From an uncultured Opitutia bacterium (GTDB lineage: Bacteria; Verrucomicrobiota; Verrucomicrobiia; Opitutales; Opitutaceae): a DNA stretch of 53,658 nt. Below the pieces are notes generated by a model, which was given only the letters and a program-made list of their open reading frames with translations, ran no database searches and was not told the DNA's origin. Positions 16,490-26,400 of this stretch are shown here, in pieces. The number at the start of each line of letters is the position of its first letter. Position 1 is the stretch's first letter. The position numbers and the translations under genes were made by a program. Location of the stretch: NCBI GenBank assembly GCA_937952235.1, contig CALFZM010000405.1, forward strand, positions 1 through 53,658. The letters are read 5' to 3'.

Positions 16490-18277
16490 TCACTCGGGCA
16501 TCACGACGCCGATGTGCAGTTCCTTGAGCTGGCGCTCCGTCACCGGCGTCGGACTCTGCGCCATGAGGTCCTGGCCCTTCTGCGTCTTCGGAAATGCGAT
16601 GACGTCGCGAATGCTCGTCGTGCCGCAGAGCAGCGCGCACATGCGATCGAGACCGAACGCGATGCCGCCATGGGGCGGCGCGCCATAGGTGAAGGCCTTC
16701 AGCATGTAGCCGAAGCGGCTCTCCACGACGTCGGCCGGGATCTTCAGCACGTCCTCGAAGACTCTCTTTTGCAGCGCCGGCTGGTGAATGCGGATCGAGC
16801 CGCCGCCGAGTTCCATGCCGTTCAGCACGACGTCGTAGTGCTGCCCGCGCACCGCCTTGGGGTTCGACTCCAGCAGGGCCGCATCCTCGGCCACCGGCGC
16901 CGTGAACGGGTGGTGCGTGGCGACGTAGCGGTTTTCCGCCTCGTCGTAACTCATGAGCGGAAAATCGACCACCCAGAGGAATTTCCAGTCGTCATGGCGG
17001 ATCGTGAGCCTGCCGCGCTTCTGCAGCAGCGCCGCCGACTCCAGGCGCAGCCGGCCGAGGATGGCGCAGGCCTTCTCCCACGGCGCCGCCGCGAAGAAGA
17101 TCATGTCGCCTTCCCCGATGCCCAGCTTGGCCGTGAGCTCGGCCTTCTCCGCCTCGGAGAAGAATTTCACGATCGGCGATTTCCACTCGCCACCCTCGAC
17201 CTTGATGAAGGCCAGGCCCTTTGCGCCGAGCGATTTCGCGATCTCCTCGAGGTTCTTGAGCTCACCCTGGGTGAGATCGGCGAGGCCCTTCGCGTTGAGC
17301 GCCTTGATCACGCCGCCCCCCGCGGCGGTGGCCTGGAAGACCTTGAACGCGGAGTGGCGGAAGGTCTCCGTCAGGTCGACCAGTTCCAGCGCGAAGCGCA
17401 CGTCGGGCTTGTCCACGCCGAAGCGGTTCATCGCGTCGACGAACGCCATCCGCGGGAACGGCGTCGGGATATCCTCCCCGCGCACGTCCTTCCACAGCTT
17501 CTTCAGCATGCCCTCGAAGAGGGCATAGATGTCCTCGCGCGTCACGAACGAGGCCTCGACGTCCACCTGGGTGAACTCCATCTGCCGGTCCGCCCGCAGG
17601 TCCTCGTCGCGAAAGCAGCGCGCGATCTGAAAATACCGCTCCACGCCCGCCACCATCAGGATCTGCTTGAACTGCTGCGGCGACTGCGAAAGCGCGTAGA
17701 ACTGCCCGGGATGGATGCGCGACGGCACGAGGTACTCGCGCGCGCCTTCGGGCGTGCTCTTGAAGAGCGCCGGAGTCTCGACCTCGATGAACTCCTGGCT
17801 GTCGAAGTAGTCGCGGATCGACTTCGCCGCCCGATGGCGCACCTGCAGGTTGCGCCGCATCTTGGGCCGGCGGAGGTCGAGGTACCGGTAGGTGAGGCGC
17901 AGGTCCTCGTTGACCTTGTCGCCACCGGCATCGTCGAGCGGAAACGGGGGCGTTTCGGAAATGTTATGGATCTCGAGCGACGACGCCACGACCTCGATCT
18001 CGCCGGTCGGCAGACCCTTGTTTTCCGTCCCGGCCGGGCGGCGCACGACGCGGCCGGTGATGCCGATGACCGACTCCGGCTTCAGGTGCTTCAACTGGCC
18101 GGCGAGCGTCGCATTATCGTGCGGCTCGAGCTTGATCTGCGTGACGCCGCGGCGGTCACGCAGGTCGACGAAGATGATGCCGCCCTGGTCGCGGATCGTG
18201 TCGACCCACCCGAGCAACGACACGGTCGCGTCGATGTCGGGCACGGATAGCTGGCCACAGTGATGGGTGCGCTTCAT
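16490..18277 (-). CDS. aspS: Aspartate-tRNA ligase
   Basis: 595 residues, the usual bacterial length. Order: OB-fold anticodon domain (HCGQLSVPDIDATVSLLGWVDTIRDQGG), class II motif 1 region (FIEVETPALFKSTPEGAREYLVPSR), motif 2 (IARCFRDEDLRADRQMEFTQVD), a bacterial GAD insert in the middle, and motif 3 (GIAFGLDRMCALLCG). It charges tRNA-Asp in the cytoplasm. Whether it also charges tRNA-Asn cannot be decided here; no gatCAB or asnS lies in the window. Single-gene transcript ending at a strong terminator. The ATG is preceded by CCTTTTCC with no Shine-Dalgarno sequence. Confidence 0.98.
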   Translation of the reverse strand: MKRTHHCGQLSVPDIDATVSLLGWVDTIRDQGGIIFVDLRDRRGVTQIKLEPHDNATLAGQLKHLKPESVIGITGRVVRRPAGTENKGLPTGEIEVVASSLEIHNISETPPFPLDDAGGDKVNEDLRLTYRYLDLRRPKMRRNLQVRHRAAKSIRDYFDSQEFIEVETPALFKSTPEGAREYLVPSRIHPGQFYALSQSPQQFKQILMVAGVERYFQIARCFRDEDLRADRQMEFTQVDVEASFVTREDIYALFEGMLKKLWKDVRGEDIPTPFPRMAFVDAMNRFGVDKPDVRFALELVDLTETFRHSAFKVFQATAAGGGVIKALNAKGLADLTQGELKNLEEIAKSLGAKGLAFIKVEGGEWKSPIVKFFSEAEKAELTAKLGIGEGDMIFFAAAPWEKACAILGRLRLESAALLQKRGRLTIRHDDWKFLWVVDFPLMSYDEAENRYVATHHPFTAPVAEDAALLESNPKAVRGQHYDVVLNGMELGGGSIRIHQPALQKRVFEDVLKIPADVVESRFGYMLKAFTYGAPPHGGIAFGLDRMCALLCGTTSIRDVIAFPKTQKGQDLMAQSPTPVTERQLKELHIGVVMPE

Positions 18278-18549
18278 GGAAAAGGTACGTGCGGAACTTG
18301 CAAACTAAGCGGTCCGCCCCGGCGACGGGCAAACAGAAACTGCGCCGCGGCCAGGCGCCGCGCCCGGCCCGGTCGCGCGACCGCGAAAGCGAGCCGGCAC
18401 CTGCCGCGCCCCACCCTCCGTCACGTCCCGCGCCGCAGCCGTCTCCCGTGCGGAATCTAGCGGTTTGCATTCCGGCGCGGGCCCTGCACCCTCGCGCCAC
18501 CCCGGCTATCCGGCAGCCGAGCCAGGCTGCGTCTTTCCTGCCCATCCCC

Positions 18550-21234
18550 ATGGCCACCCAAAATCCGTATCCGGGAGATCAGCACTACCCTCACGCGCTC
18601 CGCGCCGCCGAGGCCGAGGCCGTCCGCGCCCGGCGCGCCGCCGCCGGCGTGCCCGCCGACGCTCCGCTGGTCGGCGTCGCCCTCTCCGGCGGCGGCATCC
18701 GCAGCGCCACCTTCTGCCTGGGGCTGTTCCAGGCGCTCGCCCGCCAGCGGCTCGTCCGCCGGATCGACGTGCTCTCGACCGTCTCGGGCGGCGGGTATTT
18801 CGGCAGCTTCCTGGGCACCGCCTTCATCCGCGATCACATGACGGCCGACGCCGTGGAGCGCGAACTGGCGGAAAACCACTCGTGGTCCGTGCGCTGGCTC
18901 AGGGAAAACGGCCGCTTCCTCTCCCCCAATGGCGCGGGCGACAACTGGCTGACCGCGGCGGTCGCGCTGCGCAACTGGGTGGCGCTGCACGTCGTGCTCC
19001 TTTCGTTCACCTTCTTCCTGCTCGGCATGGGCGTGCTGATCCGCGCCGATCTCTGGACCGGGCGCTACACGGGCGAGGCGTGGTTCGCGCTGGAACGCTT
19101 CCTGTGGGAAAACAGCGTGCTCGGCCTCTGGTGGAGCCCGTGGATCGTGCTGCCCGCCCTGCCCTTCGCGCTCGTCATGGTGCCGACCGGCGTGGCCTAC
19201 TGGGCAACGCAGTGGCTGCCGGTCATGGGCGGGCTGCGCCGGGTGATCGGGCTGGTGAGCAAACCTGCGCGGGCGATGACGAGCCACGAGTTCCGCGGCC
19301 GCGCCCAGCATGTGCTCACGCGACTGTTCATGCTGGGATTCGTGCTCGCGGTCGTCTCGCTCGGCTTCGCGCTCGTCGACACGCTCGGCCAGACGGCCTA
19401 TCTGGAGTGGTCGTTGACCGGGTTCGAGTTTCCCTCCCTCTGGGCGCTGCTTACCGGCGCGGGCGCGGCGCTGTTCGGCTTCGGCTCCAAGGTAGCCGTC
19501 TACCTCGAGCGGATCCTCGGCTTTCGCATCGCGCGGCTGCCGGCGAAGTTCGCGGCGCTCGTCATCGCGCTCACGTGGGCCCTGCTCGCGGTGGTCGCGC
19601 TTTCCGTCACCGCGCTGGGCTTCGCATGGGAATGGGAACTGGTGTGGAACGGCATCGAGTTCAAGCCCATGACCAGCAGCTGGACGATCCTCGTGGCGGT
19701 CACCGTCTGTTTCGTCGCCTCCTGGTTCTTCAGCCGCTCGTTCAGCTTCGTGAACCTGTCGTCGATGCAGCAGCTGTACGCCGCCCGGCTCGCGCGAGCC
19801 TACCTCGGCGCGACCAATCCGGAGCGGCGCCGGCACGAGAACCACAGCATGACGGACCTGATCCCGGGCGACGACGTGGGGCTGGACCAGTACACACCGC
19901 ACCTGCAGGGCGGCCCGCTGCACCTGATCAACGCCACCGTGAACGAGACGATCTCGGGCAAGACCAACATCGAGCGCCGCGACCGCAAGGGCGTCGCGCT
20001 TGCGGTCGGGCCCGCCGGGCTGTCGGTGGGCATCGATTCGCACGCGCTCTGGGCAGAGGAGGCGGCGGCCTCGCGGGGACGGCTGCAGTTGCTGTGGGAG
20101 GTACCGCGACGCGGCATCCTGCCGCTGGCGTGCACGCCGGACGGAGGACGCTTTCACGCACTGTGCGACGACAAGGCGAGTGCCGCGGAGCCGGGCACCA
20201 CGCCCCGGCAGGAGATCGAGGCGCTGCCGCTCGGTCGCTGGGTCGCGATCTCCGGCGCGGCCTTCACCACCGGCACCGGCGCCAACACCTCCCTCGGCCT
20301 GAGCCTCCTGCTCGGCCTGGCCAACGTGCGGCTCGGCTACTGGTGGGACAGCGGCATCCGCCCCGACCGCAGCGGTGCGCGCGCCTCCCACCCGACCTTC
20401 CTCGAGTACGCGAGCCGCGTGCTCAGCCGCGTGCTGCCGGTGCAGTCGTGCCTGATGAACGAGTTTTTCGCCCGCTTCCACGGCGCCGCCCGCCGCCACT
20501 GGTACCTCTCCGACGGCGGCCACTTCGAGAACACCGCGTGCTACGAACTGATCCGCCGCCGCGTGCCGTTCATCGTGTGCAGCGACGCCGGGCAGGACCC
20601 GCGCTACGAGTTCGCCGACCTCGCCAACCTCGTGCGCAAGGCCCGGATCGATTTCAACGCCGAGGTGCAGGTCGTGCGCCGCCGCGGCGACACCGCGACC
20701 GACGACCCCGGCGTGCGCTTCCCGCTCCCGCACCTCGAGGACCTCGTGCATCCCGCACTGCTCGACGTCATCGGCGTCCCCGAGGACTTCGCCGCGCTCG
20801 ACGAGGAGGCGGCGGGAGAAGGCAAGCCCGCGGGCCGCCGCGCCAGCCGCTGCCATGCCCTGCTCGCCCGTATTCATTACCTGGATAAGGACGAGTTTTC
20901 CTGGCTGCTGGTCGTCAAACCCAGCCTGATGGGCGACGAGGCGGCCGACGTCGTGCAGTACCACTGCACGCACCCGCTCTTCCCGCAGGAACCGACCTCG
21001 GACCAGTATTTCGACGAGGCCCAGTGGGAGAGCTACCGCAAGCTCGGCGAGCACATCGGCACGGAGCTGTTCACCCCGCCGGCTGATCGCGCCCCCGTCG
21101 CGGGCCCGTCCTGGACTCCGTCCGAGTTCTGCGCCCCGCCGCTCCCCCCACCGCGCGCCGAGGCACCCGCGGTGGCGTCGGTGCCGCCCTTCGCGGAGGT
21201 CCGGGAACTCCCGGTGCCGGCGTCACCGCGATAG
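18550..21234 (+). CDS. Patatin-like phospholipase with embedded multi-span membrane region
   Basis: 894 residues from MATQNPYPGDQHYPHAL. The patatin oxyanion/glycine motif (VALSGGGIRSATFCLG, residues 43-58) and the nucleophile S79 in STVSGGGYFGS open the protein. The dyad aspartate D655 in YLSDGGHFEN lies 576 residues later. Between them are several hydrophobic segments, approximately residues 145-185, 195-240, 265-290 and 300-390, and a soluble part. The catalytic elbow reads TVSGG rather than GxSxG. It is predicted to hydrolyse acyl lipids at the inner membrane; substrate unknown. The C-terminus is a Pro-rich tail. The frame is open upstream to 18289 but that part is low-complexity Arg/Pro, so the start at 18550 is preferred. 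Single gene, convergent with gpmI. Confidence 0.85.
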   Translation: MATQNPYPGDQHYPHALRAAEAEAVRARRAAAGVPADAPLVGVALSGGGIRSATFCLGLFQALARQRLVRRIDVLSTVSGGGYFGSFLGTAFIRDHMTADAVERELAENHSWSVRWLRENGRFLSPNGAGDNWLTAAVALRNWVALHVVLLSFTFFLLGMGVLIRADLWTGRYTGEAWFALERFLWENSVLGLWWSPWIVLPALPFALVMVPTGVAYWATQWLPVMGGLRRVIGLVSKPARAMTSHEFRGRAQHVLTRLFMLGFVLAVVSLGFALVDTLGQTAYLEWSLTGFEFPSLWALLTGAGAALFGFGSKVAVYLERILGFRIARLPAKFAALVIALTWALLAVVALSVTALGFAWEWELVWNGIEFKPMTSSWTILVAVTVCFVASWFFSRSFSFVNLSSMQQLYAARLARAYLGATNPERRRHENHSMTDLIPGDDVGLDQYTPHLQGGPLHLINATVNETISGKTNIERRDRKGVALAVGPAGLSVGIDSHALWAEEAAASRGRLQLLWEVPRRGILPLACTPDGGRFHALCDDKASAAEPGTTPRQEIEALPLGRWVAISGAAFTTGTGANTSLGLSLLLGLANVRLGYWWDSGIRPDRSGARASHPTFLEYASRVLSRVLPVQSCLMNEFFARFHGAARRHWYLSDGGHFENTACYELIRRRVPFIVCSDAGQDPRYEFADLANLVRKARIDFNAEVQVVRRRGDTATDDPGVRFPLPHLEDLVHPALLDVIGVPEDFAALDEEAAGEGKPAGRRASRCHALLARIHYLDKDEFSWLLVVKPSLMGDEAADVVQYHCTHPLFPQEPTSDQYFDEAQWESYRKLGEHIGTELFTPPADRAPVAGPSWTPSEFCAPPLPPPRAEAPAVASVPPFAEVRELPVPASPR

Positions 21235-21251
21235 CCCGACCGCTTACGGAA

Positions 21252-21275
21252 GGCGGCCGGGGACGGCCGCGCTCC
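21252..21275 (-). repeat. GC-rich hairpin repeat, short type
   Basis: The complement reads GGGAGCGCGGCCGTCCCC followed by GGCCGC; that is, stem CGGCCG / CGGCCG around loop TCCC. The same sequence recurs in both orientations inside the long repeats at 53296-53352 and again at the window's right edge. Here it sits in the 55-bp gap between convergent patatin and gpmI genes. Confidence 0.75.
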
Positions 21276-21289
21276 CGGGGAAAGGCCGT

Positions 21290-22882
21290 TCAGCCGGCGA
21301 TCAGGCTCTCGCCCGTCATCTCGGGTGGCTTCGGCAGATTCATGAGCGCGAGCACGGTAGGGGCGATGTCCGCAAGGCGACCGCCGGAACGCAGGCTCGT
21401 CTTCCCGGCGGCAAAACCCGCGCCGACGACGAACACCTCGACCAGGTTCAGCGTGTGGGCGGTATGCGGACCGTTCACGGTCGGGTCCCACATTTGCTCG
21501 GCGTTGCCGTGGTCCGCGCAGATGACGCCGCGCCCTCCGACGGACTCCAGCGCGGCGAGGAGCTCGCCCACGCCCTGGTCCGTGGCCTCCACGGCCTTGA
21601 CCGTGGCCGGCAGCGAACCGGTGTGCCCCACCATGTCGGGATTGGCGTAGTTCACCACCACCAGGCCGAACTTGCGGGAGAGGATCGCCTCCTTCGCCGC
21701 CCGCGTCACCTCGGCAGCCGACATCTCAGGCTGCAGGTCGTAGGTGGCGACCTTCGGGCTGGGCGGGCAGGCGCGTTGCTCGCCGGGGAACGGGTCCTTG
21801 CGATAGTTGTTGAAGAAGAAGGTGACGTGCGGGTTCTTCTCCGTCTCCGCGCAGCGGAACTGCGGCACGCCGGCGGCGCTCACGACCGCACCAAGGATGT
21901 TCTTCAACGGCTCCGGTTTCGGCGAGATCACCTGCACCGGCAGGCCCGACTCGTACTCGGTCATCGTCGCGTAGTAGAGGTCGAGCTTCGCGCCGCGGTC
22001 GAATTCCTTGAAGCCATCGAGCACGAACGCCTTCGTGAGCTCGCGCGGCCGATCGCCCCGGTAGTTGTAGAACAACACCGCGTCGCCGTCGCCAATCGTC
22101 GCGAGCGGGCGGCCATCGGTGCCCACGATCCAGGTCGGCGGGACAAACTCGTCGCCCTTCTGCGAATCGTTCAGCGGCTTGTCGTAATACGCCTGGACCG
22201 CGGCGGCGGCGTTGGGCGCGGTGGCCTCCGCCGTGCGGCCGGTCAGCATGGAATACGCCTTGCTCACGCGGTCCCAGCGGTTGTCGCGATCCATCGCCCA
22301 GAAGCGGCCGCAGACGGAAGCGATCCGCCCGATCCCGATCGCACGGCACTGCGCATCGACCTGCTGCACGTAGCCGAGCCCGCTGGCCGGCGGGGTGTCG
22401 CGGCCGTCGGTGAACGCATGGATGAACACACGGTCCGCCCCGAGCCCGTCCTCCTTCGCCTGGCGCAGGATCCCGTAAAGGTGCTCGAGCATGCCATGCA
22501 CGCCGGCATCGCTCACGATGCCCATCAGGTGCAGCCGCGCCGCGGGCGAGGCCTTCACGCGGGCCACGGCGGCTCGCCACACGGCATTGGTCGCGAGGCG
22601 CTTCTCGGAGAAGAGCTTGTTCAACCGCACCAGCTCCTGGTCCACGATCCGGCCGGCGCCGATGTTCTCGTGCCCCACCTCGCTGTTGCCCATCACCCCG
22701 TCGGGAAGCCCCACGTCGAGCCCCGAGGCCCGGACCAGGGTGCGGGGAAACTGCGCGTGCAACCGGTCGTCGCAGGGCTTGCGGGCCTGGGCCACGGCAT
22801 TGGTGGCATCCTGCGAACGATCGGGATTCTGGCCCCAGCCGTCACGGATGACGAGGAGGACCGGCGTGAAGGAGGAGCTCAT
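21290..22882 (-). CDS. gpmI: 2,3-bisphosphoglycerate-independent phosphoglycerate mutase
   Basis: 530 residues, slightly over the usual ~510. Interconverts 3- and 2-phosphoglycerate in glycolysis using two Mn ions and a phosphoserine. Alkaline-phosphatase-fold motifs: metal ligand D14 in LLVIRDGWG, nucleophile S67 in MGNSEVGHENIGAGR, FTDGRDTPP and CGRFWAMDRDNRWDR in the transferase domain, YRGDRPRE, then NPDMVGHTG, ADHGNAEQMWD and the closing RLADIAPTVLALM. Single gene, ends beside a GC hairpin. Residues from about 330 to 385 (ending NNYRKDPFPGEQR) match the substrate-binding hinge. Confidence 0.97.
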   Translation of the reverse strand: MSSSFTPVLLVIRDGWGQNPDRSQDATNAVAQARKPCDDRLHAQFPRTLVRASGLDVGLPDGVMGNSEVGHENIGAGRIVDQELVRLNKLFSEKRLATNAVWRAAVARVKASPAARLHLMGIVSDAGVHGMLEHLYGILRQAKEDGLGADRVFIHAFTDGRDTPPASGLGYVQQVDAQCRAIGIGRIASVCGRFWAMDRDNRWDRVSKAYSMLTGRTAEATAPNAAAAVQAYYDKPLNDSQKGDEFVPPTWIVGTDGRPLATIGDGDAVLFYNYRGDRPRELTKAFVLDGFKEFDRGAKLDLYYATMTEYESGLPVQVISPKPEPLKNILGAVVSAAGVPQFRCAETEKNPHVTFFFNNYRKDPFPGEQRACPPSPKVATYDLQPEMSAAEVTRAAKEAILSRKFGLVVVNYANPDMVGHTGSLPATVKAVEATDQGVGELLAALESVGGRGVICADHGNAEQMWDPTVNGPHTAHTLNLVEVFVVGAGFAAGKTSLRSGGRLADIAPTVLALMNLPKPPEMTGESLIAG

Positions 22883-23059
22883 GGGAAAAGGACCGACACG
22901 TTTGTCCGCCCCACCCGTGGGCGAAAGGCTAAACTTCCGTCACAATCGCCGCGCGGGGGGCCGCGAGCGGTTCGCAGTGAAATTTGCCCCGACTTGCGCC
23001 GAAACTGGCAATGCGTCTGCTATCCGGAACCCCGAATCCGCAGCTCAGGAGTTCGCACG

Positions 23060-23377
23060 ATGTCCCTCATCATTCGCGACCAACTGGTAACTCCGCCCAC
23101 CTGGTTCTCCTCGTTCCGGGACCTTACGCTCTACTGCCACTGCTTCCTGCACGCGCAGATCGTGATCGAGTCGGAGGATCCCGATCCGTACTGGAAATGG
23201 ATCCGCGCCCGCGGAGGCATGGACTTCGTCGAGGACTTCGTCCGTCCCGGCACCGAGGAGGGAGTCCGTCTCGACGTGGAGCCCAATTTCCCGCGTTCCG
23301 TCATCACGGACCGCATCGCGCCCGAAAACGTCCACCGCCTCATCGCCCAGATCCGCTTCTGCGGCCGGCTGGCGTAG
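23060..23377 (+). CDS. Hypothetical protein, 105 residues
   Basis: Starts MSLIIRDQLVTPPTWF. No family is recognised. It is rich in aromatic and acidic residues (TLYCHCFLHAQIVIESEDPDPYWKW is split by short loops) with Cys28 and Cys30 close together and Cys102 near the end; no signal peptide or membrane segment. AGGAG at 23047-23051, 8 nt before the ATG, is one of the few proper Shine-Dalgarno sites in the window and fixes this start, although the frame is open for over 500 codons upstream across gpmI. It stands alone between divergent gpmI and the convergent AsmA-like gene. Confidence 0.7.
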   Translation: MSLIIRDQLVTPPTWFSSFRDLTLYCHCFLHAQIVIESEDPDPYWKWIRARGGMDFVEDFVRPGTEEGVRLDVEPNFPRSVITDRIAPENVHRLIAQIRFCGRLA

Positions 23378-23416
23378 ACGCGGCCCGGCGCCGCTCCGAC
23401 GCAGGGCCGCCGGGTC

Positions 23417-26400
23417 CTAGCGCCGCGGGGCGGGCGAAGCATCGTCATTGAAAAAGCCGCTGTCGGGCTGGAGGATCAGCGCCCGGAGGAGCGGGCCGTC
23501 CTTCAGGAAGACCTGCGGATCCGCCCGTGTGCCCACCACCTCGAAGCCGACGCCAAAATACTCGCCATCCACTGCGATCCGGTGGCCGGCAAAAGCGTAG
23601 CGCGCCGTGCTGAGTTTCAACCGGTCGACCAGCCCGCCACCCTCGAGGCGCACGCCGGCGAGCGTGAGGCCCGCGTTGTCCAGTGTCCACGCGTCCACGA
23701 CAAACTCCTTCAGCAATGGATCGCGCTCGAAGGTGCGGCCGCGCCGGAGCGCCAGCAGCTGCACGAAACGGGGCGGCCGCAGCAGGGTCGCGCGTTCGAG
23801 GCGCAGGCTGCCCTGCGCCGTGACGGTCGACGGCGCGCCGCGGATTTCACCGGTGAACGTCGCCGCTCCCCCCGCAATAAGCTCCGGCACGCGACCGATG
23901 GTGCGCCAGGGTTCGCGCGTCAGCAGCGCCGGGACGCGCGGGTTTCGCAGGGGCTGCGAGAGCGTGCGGGCCAGCTCAGAAAGGTCATCGACAGCAACGC
24001 GCAGGAGCTGTCGCGCCGGCGCCGCCTCCAGGTCGGTTGCTACGCGGCCGCCGCTGCCGTCGCGCGCCCGCAGTCGCAGCGTCTCCAGCCAGTCGCCGCG
24101 GCTGCGGCCTTCCGCCTCCAGCGCCTCGAGCCGGCGGCCGGCTCCGAAGTCGAGACGTTCGATGCGGGCAAGAAAGTCGACGGTGCCGGCTGCGTCCCGG
24201 AGGGGCGGAACGGCACGCGCAACGTCCCCCGCCGCCGCGACGGGCCGCGGCGGCATGAGGTCCCACCACGGCGCGGCGAGGGCGAACAGCTCGCCGAAGT
24301 CGAGCCGGGAAGCGCCGACCTCGACGCGCGACGAGGACGCCCCCCGCCGCCACGAGCCCGTGGCCGTGGAGCCGCCCAACCGCGCGTGGGTGACCCGCAC
24401 TCCCACTTCCCCGCCGGGAGCCGCTTCGAACTCCGCCTGGAGCCGCAATGGCACACCCTGCCACGCGTCCGCCCTCGCCTCCAGCCGCGCAACCAGGCGA
24501 TCGCGTCGCTCCCAGTCGCGCAGGCTAAGCTCGGTGACGAAGCCCGCCACTGCTGCAGGCGTGCCGGCCAGTTCCGCCGTTCCGCGAATCACCGCTTCGT
24601 AGGCCGACGGCGCGTGCAGGGTGAGGTTCATCGCCAGCACGCCGTCGCCGATGCCCGGCAGGACCCACCGTTCGCCCCGCACCGCGAGCGAGAGTTGCGT
24701 GCCCGTGAAATCGCGTCCCCGTCCGCGCAGTTCCCCTGCCACGTTCACCGCCACAGGCCGGCAGGCGCCCAGAGCCGCTCGCAGCGTATCCGAAACCGCG
24801 ATGCGGTCGATCCATGGCCCCGCCTCTGCCGGGACCATCCGCAGGTCCGCCCGCACGGATGCCCTGGGCCAGCCGGCGCCAAGATCGGAGGCTTCCAGCA
24901 GCGCCTCCACGACGCTGGCTCCCGGGACGCGCGCATCTCGCACCTCCGCCCGCACCCGTGGATAATCCAGCTCGACCCGAGCCTCCCGCACCGCCAGGGC
25001 GGCTTCGGCTCCCGGGATCCGCATCCGGCCCTCCCGCAACCACACTTCCCCGTGCGCGCGGCGGAGGACTGCACCGTCGGCGCCCGCCGCGATTTCCAGT
25101 GCCAGCGCGCCGTGCTCCAGCCGGCCGGCCGGAGCCAGCTGCGCCACACGCGCCCTGGTTTCCGGCCACAGCCCTGCGGGCCACGCCGCGAGCACGTCCG
25201 CCAGCGCGATTCCGCCGGGAGGGACGGTAGCGCTCCAGACCCCGCTAGCCGGGACGAACGTCGCGTCACGCACGCGGGCCTCGACGCCGGACGCGACCTC
25301 CACGTCGACGCGGCTGAGCTGCAGCAGGCCGGGCGAAAAGCGCCATCCGCCCTCGATTGCCAGCCGCCGGATCGGCAAGGCGCCGCCGTGCACGCCGAGC
25401 CGCAGCGCCCCGGCGCCGGCATCGACCTTGAAGTCGAGCCTCTGGAGGCTCCGGAAGTCGTCCGCCAACTGGCCCTCGACGTCCACGTGCAATGGCACGT
25501 CGAGATCAGACCACTTCAGCCCAAGCCCGAGCAGGCGCGCGCCGAGCTCCGCCGGCAGCACGCGGGGCGCCGTCGCGGTCAGGTGCCAGGCTTCCCCGGG
25601 ATTGGAACGCATGAGGCGGAGCTGCACGGGCACCGTTTCGTTCGCGACGCGCACATGACCGAGGGCACTGGCCTCGCCCGTGGGAATCTGCCAGGCGCCG
25701 TCGGGCTGCCGGAACCGCCGGCCTTCCAGCCGGAATGTCCACGTGTCCAGACCGAGTTCCCCGCCGAAGATGCCGAGCGGTGCGAGTGCCGCGTCGAGCC
25801 CGCGCCGCACCTGCTCCGGAATTTTCTTCCCCTCGACGCCATCGAACTCACCGGCGCCTTGCCAGCGCCAACCGGAGGAATCGCGGACGAACGCCAGGTC
25901 CGCGATCCGCATTCGTCCGAGCGCGGACTCCCATCGGGCTTCGTGCACGACCCAACGGCCCGCTGGGACATCCCACTCCACGCGAGCGGCGGCTCCCGTC
26001 AGGCCTGCCGCCGGCTCCGGTTCTGGCCAGGGTGACCAGGTGCCGGCGCCGAGATCGAGCGTCGCGGAGAGAGACCGTGGCCGCCCGTCGATTCCGAAAT
26101 GTGCATCGACGCGGCCGCGCAGCGGTGCGTCCACGCGCGCCGCCGACCAGTGGGCCGGCAGCAGGCGGACGATCCGTCCCAGGGCGAAGGGCTCGGATTC
26201 GATGCGCACGGCCACCCCGCCTTGCTCCGCCGGCCTGGCGGTGAGCGTCGCGCGCAGCGGCGTACCGCCCACCGTGGCCATCAGTTCATGCCGCGCGGAA
26301 AGCCTTCGGATGGCGAAGCCGCCGCGCGTCGGCGGTTGGAACACGGCTTCGCCCTCGGCGGCGACCTGTTCCACGACCAGCTCCGGCCAGATCGCGAAGA

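Noticed and set aside
18289..18549. N-terminal extension of the patatin protein
   Set aside because: Arg/Pro/Ala low-complexity sequence with no hydrophobic leader; the recognisable family pattern begins after 18550.
21455..23059. A long plus-strand frame upstream of the small gene at 23060
   Set aside because: It lies opposite gpmI. The AGGAG at 23047-23051 supports translation only from 23060.
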